Shown: piece by piece, positions 42,834-51,230 of the stretch
Numbering within the stretch: position 1 is the stretch's first letter
Layout of the letters: each line of letters begins with the position of its first letter
DNA from: CAYJAQ01 sp964368275
GTDB lineage: Bacteria > Bacillota_I > Bacilli_A > ML615J-28 > CAG-313
NCBI GenBank assembly: GCA_964368275.1
Contig: CAYJAQ010000003.1
Location: 1 to 52,454 of the forward strand
DNA length: 52,454 bases
Reading direction: 5' to 3'
Made by a program: the position numbers and the translations under genes
The notes under the pieces: generated by a model
Databases searched by the model: none
What the model was told of the DNA's origin: nothing
Seen by the model: only the letters and a program-made list of their open reading frames with translations

Positions 42834-43400
42834 TTATTTTTTCTTATAGCCACATTTAGGACAAACACCATTTTCATTTAAAGCAATGCCACATAGTGGA
42901 CAACGGTCAATCTCTCCTTCTGGTGAATATTCCTCTGATGCACCATTTACGCCGCTAGTAAAAGTAAGCTTAACGATGTTTAACTTATCTTTTAATAACT
43001 CATAAACAATTTTAATCATGCCTTCTACTGTCATCGTTTCTTTGGTAACAACTACTCGGCATTCAGGATATGCTGTTGCAAGCTCTGTTTTAAAAGCAAC
43101 ACCTTTCATTTTGTTAGTAGGTGCGCCATGACGAATTCCTTGTGCTTCATAGACACCAAGAATTGCTGGTAGTAGTGGATCATCTTCTCTTAAAATTAAT
43201 GCATGATCAAAGTTTTTTAAAACATCCCAGGCTGTTTTTTGAATTTCATTGCATGGGAAAACCATATTGACACCTTCTTCAATGGTATCTTCGACCTCAA
43301 TAGTCAAGATACCTGTGTGACCGTGTAAATACTGTGCTTCTCCTTTAAAACCATAAAATCGGTGTGCGTACTGTAAGTCTAATTTAGCAAAACTTCTCAT
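42834..43400 (-). CDS. 6-pyruvoyl-tetrahydropterin synthase (QueD)-like protein with zinc ribbon
   Basis: A 188-residue protein. The first about 150 residues follow the PTPS/QueD fold with the zinc-binding His triad (H13 in YAHRF, H26 and H28 in LHGHTG). The catalytic Cys expected four residues before HGH is Ala (A22, in EAQYLHGH), so the classical QueD reaction is unlikely. The C terminus adds a zinc ribbon (CPLCGIALNENGVCPKCG) not found in standard QueD. No other queuosine gene is near. GGAGG precedes the start on the minus strand. Confidence 0.78.
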   Translation of the reverse strand: MRSFAKLDLQYAHRFYGFKGEAQYLHGHTGILTIEVEDTIEEGVNMVFPCNEIQKTAWDVLKNFDHALILREDDPLLPAILGVYEAQGIRHGAPTNKMKGVAFKTELATAYPECRVVVTKETMTVEGMIKIVYELLKDKLNIVKLTFTSGVNGASEEYSPEGEIDRCPLCGIALNENGVCPKCGYKKK

Positions 43401-43728
43401 AATTATCCTCCTTTATTTGGATATATACATAACATTTTCATGTAAATGCCTAATATTACATATGATTTTCAAATAAAAAGATGGATGTTGCTTTAAAATG
43501 TATTAATTATCTAATTTATCATATGACATAATATTAATAAATTGTTATTAATATCCTTTAATTAGTCAAGCTTAAAAACCAAAACTTCACTTGCTAATAA
43601 AGATATCTATTTATATAGTTAGAATATCATATTAATTTTTATAAATCAAATAAAGTGCTTTTAGTTTGGCTTATAATAGGGTCAAAGCTTTAAAATATTT
43701 CTCTAATACCTTGAACTATTATAAACGT
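43401..43728. other. Intergenic AT-rich region, no clear feature
   Basis: Between divergent genes. It must hold the promoter of the QueD-like gene on the minus strand, but I see no strong one. No preQ1 riboswitch pattern and no other RNA motif were seen. Confidence 0.4.
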
Positions 43729-43757
43729 TTGACATTATTGGTAAAAAATGGTAAAAT
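43729..43757 (+). promoter_or_regulatory. Consensus promoter of the diguanylate cyclase gene
   Basis: TTGACA (43729-43734), 17-base spacer, TAAAAT (43752-43757); ATG follows at 43777. Confidence 0.85.
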
Positions 43758-43776
43758 ATGAATAATGAGGTAGCCT

Positions 43777-45654
43777 ATGAAAAAGAAATGGTCATCTAAT
43801 TTAATCATTAGTATTGTTGTTACCGTAATAGCAATGATATATATTGTAGCTATCATAGCTTTTGATGTTAGCAATACGAAAAATATTGAGCAACATGCCT
43901 ACGAAATATTAAACGAAGCAACCGAAAATAACATTTCTGCTATGAATGAGCGCATAAAGATGCAAAAGGATTATTTAACTGCTATTGCATCATATAAATC
44001 AAAATATCCTGAAGATGAAATTTATGACTTATTACCATTGTTTGAAGAACTTGTAAAAGAAGCCGATTTTGAAATGATTGCTGTTGCTGATTTGAATGGC
44101 TATATGCGCAGTGCTGATTCTGTTACCACAACTGTCAGTGACCGGATTTATTTTCAGGATGCCATTAATAAAGGCTTTGGTATTCAAGTAGTTGATTTTG
44201 GCCGTATCACAAAGGCAACGAGTATTGCTTTTGGAATACCAATTTATAACGGAAAAAAAGAAATTACCAATGTTTTAGTATCAAGTAATCCCGTTTCATC
44301 TTTTGAAAAGGCGATTGAAAGTCAAATATTCAATGGCGAAACGACGCTTGCCCTTTACAATAAAGCAGGTAAAAGCCTTTATACAACAAATGAAGATTTG
44401 AATATTGATTTTCCTGGTATTAGCAATAATCTCTTTGCTTTTTTAGCTGAATACCAAATCAATTCTGAATATTCGGAGATTGAGTATCACGATATCTTTT
44501 CAACCAAAGACACGAAGATGATGGCTTTTAGATATAACAATAAAACATATTACGCCATTAATAAAGCAACGGGAATTGCTGATATCAACATTGTTAACTT
44601 TGTAAGTCGTGATGTAGTGTTTGCTGAATACAACTTTATCCTAACAACCATGTTCATTACGGTAATTGTTATTTCAATTCTCTTTGCTATTTTGGTAGGA
44701 ATGGTAATTCTTGTTGAAAGCCGTCACCGAAAAGCAATGTACTTAGAACAAGAGCAGTTGAAAATTGAAGATGAGCGTTACCGGATAATTGAAAACATGA
44801 CAAATAGCGTCCTAGTTGACGTCGACGTTGTAAAAGATACCATTAAATTCTCGGATCGTTACGAAAGTGTTTTTGGCCATAAGGGCTTTTTGGAGAAGTT
44901 TAGTGATTATTCGCTTCCCAATAAATACATTCATCCGGATGACATGAATAAGTTTGTGATTATGGGTGATTACATCTACCATAAACGTAGCAGCCGAAGT
45001 CTTGCTGAAACGGATATTAGAATTATGGGAGCTGAGGGGAAATATATCCTAACACATGCTGATGTTGTTATTGTTCGCGATAAGGATTCACGGGCTATTA
45101 GGGCAATCATTCGTTTGACAGATGCATCTGCTAGAATGAAGAAGATCAATGAACTTCAAGATAAAGCGGAAAAAGATTCCTTAGTTGATATTTATAATCG
45201 TGGTACTATTCAAAAAATGATTGATAGTTTCTTACTAGCTAAGGGCCGCAATGGCGAGCACGCTTTATTTGTCCTTGATGTCGATCATTTCAAACAGATT
45301 AATGATAATTTTGGCCATTTAGTTGGAGACAATGTTTTAGTACAAGTTGGTAAGTGCTTAAAAGAACTCTTCTATGCAACGGATATTGTCGGTCGTTTAG
45401 GCGGCGATGAGTTTGCCATTTTCCTTCGTAATATTTCATCGGTTGAGGCAATTAGCCGAAAAGCGGAAGAAATTTGCAAGAAGGTTTCATCAATCGAAGG
45501 TTTAAATATTACTTGTAGTATTGGAATAGCCTTATACAATAGCAATGAACTAAACTTCAATGAACTATATGCAAGAGCAGATAAAGTCTTGTATAATAGT
45601 AAAAATAGTGGTGGTAATGTATACATGTTCTATGAGGAAAAAACTTCAAAATAG
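43777..45654 (+). CDS. Membrane diguanylate cyclase with Cache and PAS sensors
   Basis: A 625-residue enzyme that makes c-di-GMP from two GTP. The order is: membrane helix (8-29), extracellular Cache-type domain (about 35-285, with DRIYFQDAI), second helix (287-312), a PAS domain (about 333-455, IHPDD and a PAS-type end ITRLTDA-like) and GGDEF (about 465-622). The active motif GGDEF (542-546) is intact. The inhibitory I-site RxxD is YATD (533-536), so product inhibition is probably lost. The Cache domain suggests an extracellular small ligand. It has its own promoter and terminator. Confidence 0.93.
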   Translation: MKKKWSSNLIISIVVTVIAMIYIVAIIAFDVSNTKNIEQHAYEILNEATENNISAMNERIKMQKDYLTAIASYKSKYPEDEIYDLLPLFEELVKEADFEMIAVADLNGYMRSADSVTTTVSDRIYFQDAINKGFGIQVVDFGRITKATSIAFGIPIYNGKKEITNVLVSSNPVSSFEKAIESQIFNGETTLALYNKAGKSLYTTNEDLNIDFPGISNNLFAFLAEYQINSEYSEIEYHDIFSTKDTKMMAFRYNNKTYYAINKATGIADINIVNFVSRDVVFAEYNFILTTMFITVIVISILFAILVGMVILVESRHRKAMYLEQEQLKIEDERYRIIENMTNSVLVDVDVVKDTIKFSDRYESVFGHKGFLEKFSDYSLPNKYIHPDDMNKFVIMGDYIYHKRSSRSLAETDIRIMGAEGKYILTHADVVIVRDKDSRAIRAIIRLTDASARMKKINELQDKAEKDSLVDIYNRGTIQKMIDSFLLAKGRNGEHALFVLDVDHFKQINDNFGHLVGDNVLVQVGKCLKELFYATDIVGRLGGDEFAIFLRNISSVEAISRKAEEICKKVSSIEGLNITCSIGIALYNSNELNFNELYARADKVLYNSKNSGGNVYMFYEEKTSK

Positions 45655-45657
45655 TTA

Positions 45658-45697
45658 ATAAATGGTAGTTTCTAAGAACTACCATTTATCGTTTTTA
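45658..45697 (+). terminator. Intrinsic terminator after the diguanylate cyclase
   Basis: ATAAATGGTAGTT / AACTACCATTTAT, 13-bp perfect stem, 6-base loop, then CGTTTTT. Confidence 0.9.
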
Positions 45698-45739
45698 CGT
45701 AAAAATATGCCAAAAAAAATAAAAAAAGTCTTGAAATTG

Positions 45740-45768
45740 TTGAAATTTATTCAAAAGTATGTCATAAT
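45740..45768 (+). promoter_or_regulatory. Promoter of the EAL operon
   Basis: TTGAAA (45740-45745), 17-base spacer, CATAAT (45763-45768). Confidence 0.6.
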
Positions 45769-45804
45769 AAGAGTTGGCAAATATTTTAGAAAGAGGAGCA
45801 AAGT

Positions 45805-48426
45805 ATGAAAAAGTTTGTGGTGCAATTAAGTATCGTATTGATATTCGCAATAGCAGCAGTAGTTTTAACTTCAACTTTAATGTATAATTACATCGCAAAT
45901 AAGTATTTTGACACGAAAATTTGCGAGAGCGTTTCGGTTGTTAACAAGAGTGTTCGGACGAACATTGACGTTACTATTGGCCGTGATTACGGCATCCTTG
46001 AGTATTATGTTAAGAATAACACTAAGAGTGAATTAATAACATCAACAGCTGAACTTACTGATCTAAGTTTTTCAGATATAAAGTTTGGAGAATTACTAGC
46101 AGACAATCATTATTTGATTGATGGGATTGAGTTTGTTCCAAACAATGAATTATATGACACGGGTTATTTTGGTCATGACATTAGCATTTTTAATTTAAAA
46201 AATGATTTTACGACCTTTGATAAGACGATAACATATACTGATCATACTTATGTAATCTTTAAAATTGATAACACTTTGGTATATACTGATGCGGCTGATT
46301 ACTTCATGCCTTTATTTAAAAGTTCAGTCGACTTCTTAGATAATGATTATTTCATCATTACCAAAGATGGTATTATTGTATATCAAAAGACGGGTTTTGA
46401 CAAAGCTCAATTATATAACTTTTTACGTAGCAGCAATTCAAGTGAAAGCGTTGAAGCATTTAAAGATGCAATCTACAACTATGAAGAAACCGATACTAAT
46501 GTTATTCATGATATGAAGTTAGCAACAGAAGATGTCTTTATCGCATTTGCTAAAGCAACGGAAGAAATTGATGCTTATGATTATTACATTGTTAATATCT
46601 TTAATAAAGCTAACATTAGAATCAAAGAACACTCAGTGTTAATCCCAGCTCTTGCGGGAGTAATTATCTATGGTGTTATTGCCTTCTTCGGTCTTGTTAT
46701 TTGTTACTATTTCATTATTAAGAAAAACAATGAAGTGCAAATTTCGCGCTTGATGTATAATAAAGATAAAGTATTTACAATTAGTTTAAATGCTGATGGT
46801 AAAATAACTGGTATAAATCAATCATGTAAGATGGAAATAATTGATTATCAAAAATATAACCACATCAATGATTTAACAATTACAGAAAGTTATGAAACTC
46901 CATTTGACGCTGTTAAACGGCAATTACCAATCACCATTTTACTAGATGATGAGGGCAAAAAGAAGTATCTTTCCTTCTTCACTTTAAAGACAATGTTTGG
47001 TTATCGCTTGATTGGTCGCGATGCTACCACGAAAGAACATATTATCGCTTTACAAAATGAAGTGCTATATAACGATGTAACTCACCTTCCAGGCATGCGT
47101 ATTCTAAGAAGTGATTTAGAAGAGTTATTCAATCAAAAGCAAGAAGTTGTGGCAGGAACTGTTCAACCACTTCCAAAAAGAACGTTGGTTATCTTTGATA
47201 TTGCACGTTTCAAAAGCTTTAATGATTTATTCGGCCGTCGTATTGGTGACTTGATATTAACGAATGTCGCTGAAATGATTGTTAATAGTACTAATGAATT
47301 TGAATCAAAGGTTTACCAATTAGAAAGTAATACTTTCGCAGTTTACTTTGAAGATGGTACTAGCCGCGAAAAAGTAATTGATTGGGTTACCAAGAGTGTT
47401 GAACGCTTTAAGCGACCACTACTTATTGAAGGTAATGAATTAGTCATCACCGCGAAGTATGGTATATCCTACATTGACCGTGATTTATTTCCAGATTTAA
47501 CGGCTGCATCAGCTATTTCCAATGCATACTTGGCTCTTCAAAAAGCCCAAACATATGCCAATATGCAGTACGCTGAATATGACTTAGGCTTAAATGCCTT
47601 TGTGACAAAAGAACAAATTATGGAAAATGATTTACGTTTAGCTATTGAAAACAATGAATTCGCAATGTATCTTCAACCACAGTACAATAATGCTGAAGAA
47701 CGCATTGAAGGATTTGAAGCCTTAATTCGTTGGGACAATCCTAAATATCGTAGTCAATCACCTGCTCGTTTCATTGAACTAGCAGAAAAGAACAATATGA
47801 TTATTAAAATTGGTCGCTTTGTTATTCATGAAACCTTTAGAATTGCCAAAGAACTGGAAAAATACGATATTCGTATTTCAATGAACGTTTCACCAGTTCA
47901 GTTATTACAAGCTGGTTTCGTCAATGAAATTATCGATGAATACAAAAAAGCTAATCTTCGTAAAGGTGCAGTTGCCATTGAAATTACTGAAACATTCTTA
48001 ATGAATAACTTTACGGTTGTTATTGAGAAGATGAAACTGCTTCGTCAAAATGGTTTTGATATCCATCTAGATGACTTTGGAACTGGTTACAGTTCGATGC
48101 TTTACTTAAGAGAGTTACCAATTGACTTAATCAAGATTGACAAAGAATTTATTAAACACATTAATACTGACAAGTATTCACAAGCGATAGTATCAAAGAT
48201 TATTTCGCTATCACGCATCCTTGACCTTGGCTGTATTGCTGAAGGCGTTGAAGATGATAAGCAGAATCAATTTTTGTACAAGAATGGTTGCGATGTCATT
48301 CAAGGCTACCTAATCTCCGCAGCTGTAAATGAAAACGATGCTTTGAAACTTGTTGATGAATACAACATGAAAAAATCAAAGATGATAAAATCAACAAAAT
48401 CAACAAAAACAAAAGAAAAATTATAA
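45805..48426 (+). CDS. Membrane GGDEF-EAL protein, probable c-di-GMP phosphodiesterase
   Basis: An 873-residue protein with two membrane helices (about 5-28 and 280-305) around an extracellular sensor. A short PAS-like part follows, then a GGDEF domain in which the active motif is degenerate (LESNTF, 506-511), so it cannot make c-di-GMP. The EAL domain keeps the full catalytic set: EAL (638-640), N in MNVS, E in ITETF, DDFGTGYSS (D756, D757), K in IKIDKEF, E in AEGVE and Q in VIQGY. It should linearise c-di-GMP. The degenerate GGDEF may bind GTP to tune it. RBS AGAGGAG. It is probably cotranscribed with the next gene. Confidence 0.9.
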   Translation: MKKFVVQLSIVLIFAIAAVVLTSTLMYNYIANKYFDTKICESVSVVNKSVRTNIDVTIGRDYGILEYYVKNNTKSELITSTAELTDLSFSDIKFGELLADNHYLIDGIEFVPNNELYDTGYFGHDISIFNLKNDFTTFDKTITYTDHTYVIFKIDNTLVYTDAADYFMPLFKSSVDFLDNDYFIITKDGIIVYQKTGFDKAQLYNFLRSSNSSESVEAFKDAIYNYEETDTNVIHDMKLATEDVFIAFAKATEEIDAYDYYIVNIFNKANIRIKEHSVLIPALAGVIIYGVIAFFGLVICYYFIIKKNNEVQISRLMYNKDKVFTISLNADGKITGINQSCKMEIIDYQKYNHINDLTITESYETPFDAVKRQLPITILLDDEGKKKYLSFFTLKTMFGYRLIGRDATTKEHIIALQNEVLYNDVTHLPGMRILRSDLEELFNQKQEVVAGTVQPLPKRTLVIFDIARFKSFNDLFGRRIGDLILTNVAEMIVNSTNEFESKVYQLESNTFAVYFEDGTSREKVIDWVTKSVERFKRPLLIEGNELVITAKYGISYIDRDLFPDLTAASAISNAYLALQKAQTYANMQYAEYDLGLNAFVTKEQIMENDLRLAIENNEFAMYLQPQYNNAEERIEGFEALIRWDNPKYRSQSPARFIELAEKNNMIIKIGRFVIHETFRIAKELEKYDIRISMNVSPVQLLQAGFVNEIIDEYKKANLRKGAVAIEITETFLMNNFTVVIEKMKLLRQNGFDIHLDDFGTGYSSMLYLRELPIDLIKIDKEFIKHINTDKYSQAIVSKIISLSRILDLGCIAEGVEDDKQNQFLYKNGCDVIQGYLISAAVNENDALKLVDEYNMKKSKMIKSTKSTKTKEKL

Positions 48427-48479
48427 TTTTATTATGCATAAAAAAGAATAATATGCTAGAATGAGTTGAGGTGATTTCT

Positions 48480-50039
48480 ATGTTTCTAGCTTGGAGCCCC
48501 GCTTCCTATATCGTTGTTTCAATCCTCGCTATTGGCTTGACATCGGCAGCAATTTACTTTTTATATCGTAGTGTCTTAAAAGAACGCATGAACTATAAAG
48601 AGGAAATGGCTAACTTTATTGAAGGCGTTTTGTCAAAGAGTGAAATAACTTCAAGTATTAACAGTTATATTAGCAAGATTACTAGAGATTCTATCTTTGG
48701 GATAATCTGCTTCGATATTGATAAATTTTCCGAAGTTGTTAGTGCTTTCGGTGAAACCGAAGCCAAACGTATCATTGATCAAATAGCTAAGAAGATTCTA
48801 AAAGTATGTCCGCGGACTGTTACTGTAGGTCGTAATGGCCTTGATACCTTTATTGTTTATTTAAAAGCTGATGCTACTCAAAGTGAAGTAATTAAACTTG
48901 CTAACTTAATCAAATCAACTTTGAATGAACCAATTTCCGTTTATGGTGACACAACTTACATTCCATCAGTTACAATCGCGGTTGCCTTCTATCCTAATCA
49001 TGGTAGCACATCAAAGCAACTTATCAATTCACTCCGTTTAGCTCTTTACATTGGTAAACGTGATGGTGGTAACAAGGTTGTTATCTACTCAGAAAAAATG
49101 GGCCAAAAAGAAACAGCTAACCTTGAGTACTATACGCAAGTTAAAGAAGCAATTAAGAATCAAGAGTTCGTTTTATATTATCAACCAATCGTTGATATAA
49201 CAAATACGAAAGTCTATGGTATGGAAGGCTTATTGCGTTGGAATCATCCTGAGTTAGGTGTTCTATCACCATTCAAGTTCATAAATATCTTAGAACAAAC
49301 CGGTGATATTAACTGGGTTGGTATTTGGGGCGTTGAAACTTTAATCAAAAAATACTTTGAATTAAAGAAAGATTTCCCTTTTATGGAACTTCAGTTATCA
49401 ATGAACTTAAGTCCTAAACAGTTGAATGATCCAAAGCTCGCTGTTGAGTTTCAAAAGTTAATTAAGGATTATCGTATTAATCCTAAGTGTATTACTTTAG
49501 AAATCGTGGAATTTGCGATCTTTGAAAAACTTGATGTTGTAAGAACAAATATTCAAAGTTTAAAGGAACTTGGCTTTAAGATTGCAGTTGACGGCTTTGC
49601 CCTTGACCAATCAACCATCTCTCGTCTTGAGAACACACCAATTGACATCATTAAACTTGACCGTGAGTTCTACGCTAGTGATGAAGATTCAATTATTAAA
49701 GAACGCTTTGCAAGTTTATTAATTGAATTTGCTAAAGAAAAGAATATTACTATTATCTCTGAGGGTGTAGAAGACTTTGAAATGTTAGAGTTTGCTAAGA
49801 GACATGGCATTGAACTTGTTCAAGGCTATTACTTCTCAAAACCTGTCACTTCTGATGAAATCATTGAATATATTAGAGATGAAAGAGGCTTAATTGCTAA
49901 ATGTCATCACGAAGTATTAATGGATGCTATGAAGAGTGATATCCAAAAAGAAACGATTGAAAATGAAGTAAAAAGTGAGTTACTTGAAGATATCGTAGAG
50001 GTGAAAGAAGAAGAAATAGTTGAAAAGACAGAAAAATAA
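48480..50039 (+). CDS. Doubly degenerate GGDEF-EAL protein (putative c-di-GMP receptor)
   Basis: A 519-residue protein with one N-terminal membrane helix (about 7-28). The GGDEF motif is GLDTF (120-124). In the EAL domain the first motif is EGL (249-251), the loop-6 signature DDFGTGYSS is replaced by DGFALDQST (371-379) with the second catalytic Asp gone. The MNLS Asn, the IVE Glu, a Lys in IKLDREF, SEGVE and VQGYYF remain, so ligand binding may persist without hydrolysis. A charged Glu/Lys C-terminal tail follows. GAGGTG six bases upstream sets the ATG at 48480. It may act as a sensor or regulate the partner phosphodiesterase. Confidence 0.85.
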   Translation: MFLAWSPASYIVVSILAIGLTSAAIYFLYRSVLKERMNYKEEMANFIEGVLSKSEITSSINSYISKITRDSIFGIICFDIDKFSEVVSAFGETEAKRIIDQIAKKILKVCPRTVTVGRNGLDTFIVYLKADATQSEVIKLANLIKSTLNEPISVYGDTTYIPSVTIAVAFYPNHGSTSKQLINSLRLALYIGKRDGGNKVVIYSEKMGQKETANLEYYTQVKEAIKNQEFVLYYQPIVDITNTKVYGMEGLLRWNHPELGVLSPFKFINILEQTGDINWVGIWGVETLIKKYFELKKDFPFMELQLSMNLSPKQLNDPKLAVEFQKLIKDYRINPKCITLEIVEFAIFEKLDVVRTNIQSLKELGFKIAVDGFALDQSTISRLENTPIDIIKLDREFYASDEDSIIKERFASLLIEFAKEKNITIISEGVEDFEMLEFAKRHGIELVQGYYFSKPVTSDEIIEYIRDERGLIAKCHHEVLMDAMKSDIQKETIENEVKSELLEDIVEVKEEEIVEKTEK

Positions 50040-50092
50040 TGAAAGAAACTGTCAAGAATTGTAAACAATATTTACAAATATTTACAAAATCC

Positions 50093-50121
50093 TTGACATA
50101 CTATTATTTATTTGTTATAAT
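50093..50121 (+). promoter_or_regulatory. Consensus extended -10 promoter before the riboswitches
   Basis: TTGACA (50093-50098), 17-base spacer, TATAAT (50116-50121) with TG one base upstream. Transcription starts near 50128, about 15 bases before the first aptamer. Confidence 0.9.
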
Positions 50122-50137
50122 ACTAGTGAAAAATATG

Positions 50138-50207
50138 TTAAAAGGCAAAACTAGTGAAAGCTAGTGACGCAAAGCTATAGGGCCTGATTAAAAATGGTAG
50201 CCAGTTG
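50138..50207 (+). ncRNA. c-di-GMP-I (GEMM-I) riboswitch, copy 1
   Basis: The GEMM-I core is plain: AAAGGCAAAA, a stem closed by GAAA (CTAGTGAAAGCTAG), GACGCAAAGC, then TATAGGGCC and ATGGTAGCC. These are the conserved parts of the class I aptamer that binds c-di-GMP. The 3' side of the aptamer (AGCC, 50199-50202) is also the 5' arm of a terminator. Folding of the aptamer would therefore hinder the terminator, which suggests that c-di-GMP turns expression on (inference). Confidence 0.95.
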
Positions 50208-50240
50208 TCATTTATTTTATGTGAATGATGCTGGCTTTTT
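50199..50240 (+). terminator. Expression-platform terminator of riboswitch 1
   Basis: AGCCAG / CTGGCT stem extended by TGTCATT / AATGATG, followed by T5. Confidence 0.88.
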
Positions 50241-50360
50241 ATATTATTAGATACTAATATTGAAAACCCCAAACTCATATAATTAAATGTAACTAGCATA
50301 ACATTTGAATTAATAACATTTAAGTTAATGTTTCACATCATTGTGTAACTTTATAAAATG

Positions 50361-50430
50361 TTAAAGGCAAAGCTAGCGAAAGCTAGTGACGCAAAGCTAT
50401 AGGGCCTAAATCAATAATGGTAGCCAGTTG
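50361..50430 (+). ncRNA. c-di-GMP-I (GEMM-I) riboswitch, copy 2
   Basis: A near copy of the first aptamer: AAAGGCAAAG, stem GCTAGCGAAAGCTAGT, GACGCAAAGC, TATAGGGCC and ATGGTAGCC. The stem has compensatory differences (C-G and G-C in place of T-G and A-T), so both copies are kept functional. It again shares AGCC with its own terminator. The aptamer starts about 220 bases after the first one. Confidence 0.95.
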
Positions 50431-50475
50431 TCATTTATTTACTTATGTATATTGAATGATACTGGCTTTTCTTTT
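50422..50475 (+). terminator. Expression-platform terminator of riboswitch 2
   Basis: AGCCAG / CTGGCT stem with a longer loop and following TTTTCTTTT, ending about 30 bases before the first coding region. Confidence 0.85.
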
Positions 50476-50502
50476 ATTTAAAGCCTAGATCGGATGTGAT
50501 TT

Positions 50503-51222
50503 ATGAACTTTATACATTACATACAGCGAAGATCATTTCTAAGAATGGGTGCTATTATTACAGGTGCTGTATCAGCAATCTTAATATTGCTATCATTTTT
50601 TGGACAGAACACTGGTAACTTCGTTATCTCAGTCGATAATGCTGATTATTATCGCGGCTTGATTCTTTGTGAAGAAGAGAACTTCACCACACCGACTTCA
50701 AGGCTGCTAGCTTCACCCGCCTTTAATGTGCGAGATGTTAGTTACAACTGGTTAAAGTTTGATGAGGCGTCAAAGAGTAATGGTGATTACTTTGATCCTG
50801 ACTTTGACTATCTAGCTTACACTTTCTACATGAAAAACGATAATGAGATTACAGCTGACTATGAAAAAGAAGCTATGAGTGTTGATATATCGATTAAGAT
50901 ATCATCGGTTAGAAAAAATGTTGATGATGCAATTCGGGTACTAGTAGTTGAAGACGATAAGTACTACCGAATGTATATGAAACATGACGAGATAGAAACG
51001 GTATATCCATTTGATGAAGGCACTCTCATTCCTGAAATTATTGAATTTGAATCTGACACAGTAGTTATGCGTCAACGGGTTGAACATTTCCGACCAATGC
51101 AAACGAAGAAATACACCGTTTACATGTGGATAGAAGGAGATGATCCGGAATGCACAATAGCTATTCAAGAAGGCAAAATCAAAATGGATATGGTCTTTAG
51201 GATTGCAAATATTGAAGAGTAA
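50503..51222 (+). CDS. Membrane-anchored surface protein of the riboswitch operon
   Basis: A 239-residue protein. An N-terminal membrane segment (about 15-32) follows basic residues. No SipW-type FAWF motif and no clear cleavage site are visible. The external part is strand-rich, and its last segment (YTVYMWIEGDDPECTIAIQE, then KIKMDMVFRI) resembles the terminal strand pair seen in TasA/camelysin-like proteins, including the next protein (KIQVNVWIEGWDADC). It is the first gene after the two riboswitches, 5 bases before the next gene by their shared operon. It may be an anchor or accessory unit of the secreted fibre-type proteins; this is inference. Confidence 0.7.
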   Translation: MNFIHYIQRRSFLRMGAIITGAVSAILILLSFFGQNTGNFVISVDNADYYRGLILCEEENFTTPTSRLLASPAFNVRDVSYNWLKFDEASKSNGDYFDPDFDYLAYTFYMKNDNEITADYEKEAMSVDISIKISSVRKNVDDAIRVLVVEDDKYYRMYMKHDEIETVYPFDEGTLIPEIIEFESDTVVMRQRVEHFRPMQTKKYTVYMWIEGDDPECTIAIQEGKIKMDMVFRIANIEE

Positions 51223-51230
51223 AGGAAGTG

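Noticed and set aside
43401..43728. preQ1 riboswitch before the QueD-like gene
   Set aside because: The expected hairpin and A-rich tail with AGCU are not found on the minus strand.
50261..50360. Separate promoter for riboswitch 2
   Set aside because: Only poor -35/-10 pairs with 14-16 base spacers are present and would start too close to the aptamer; one upstream consensus promoter explains both.
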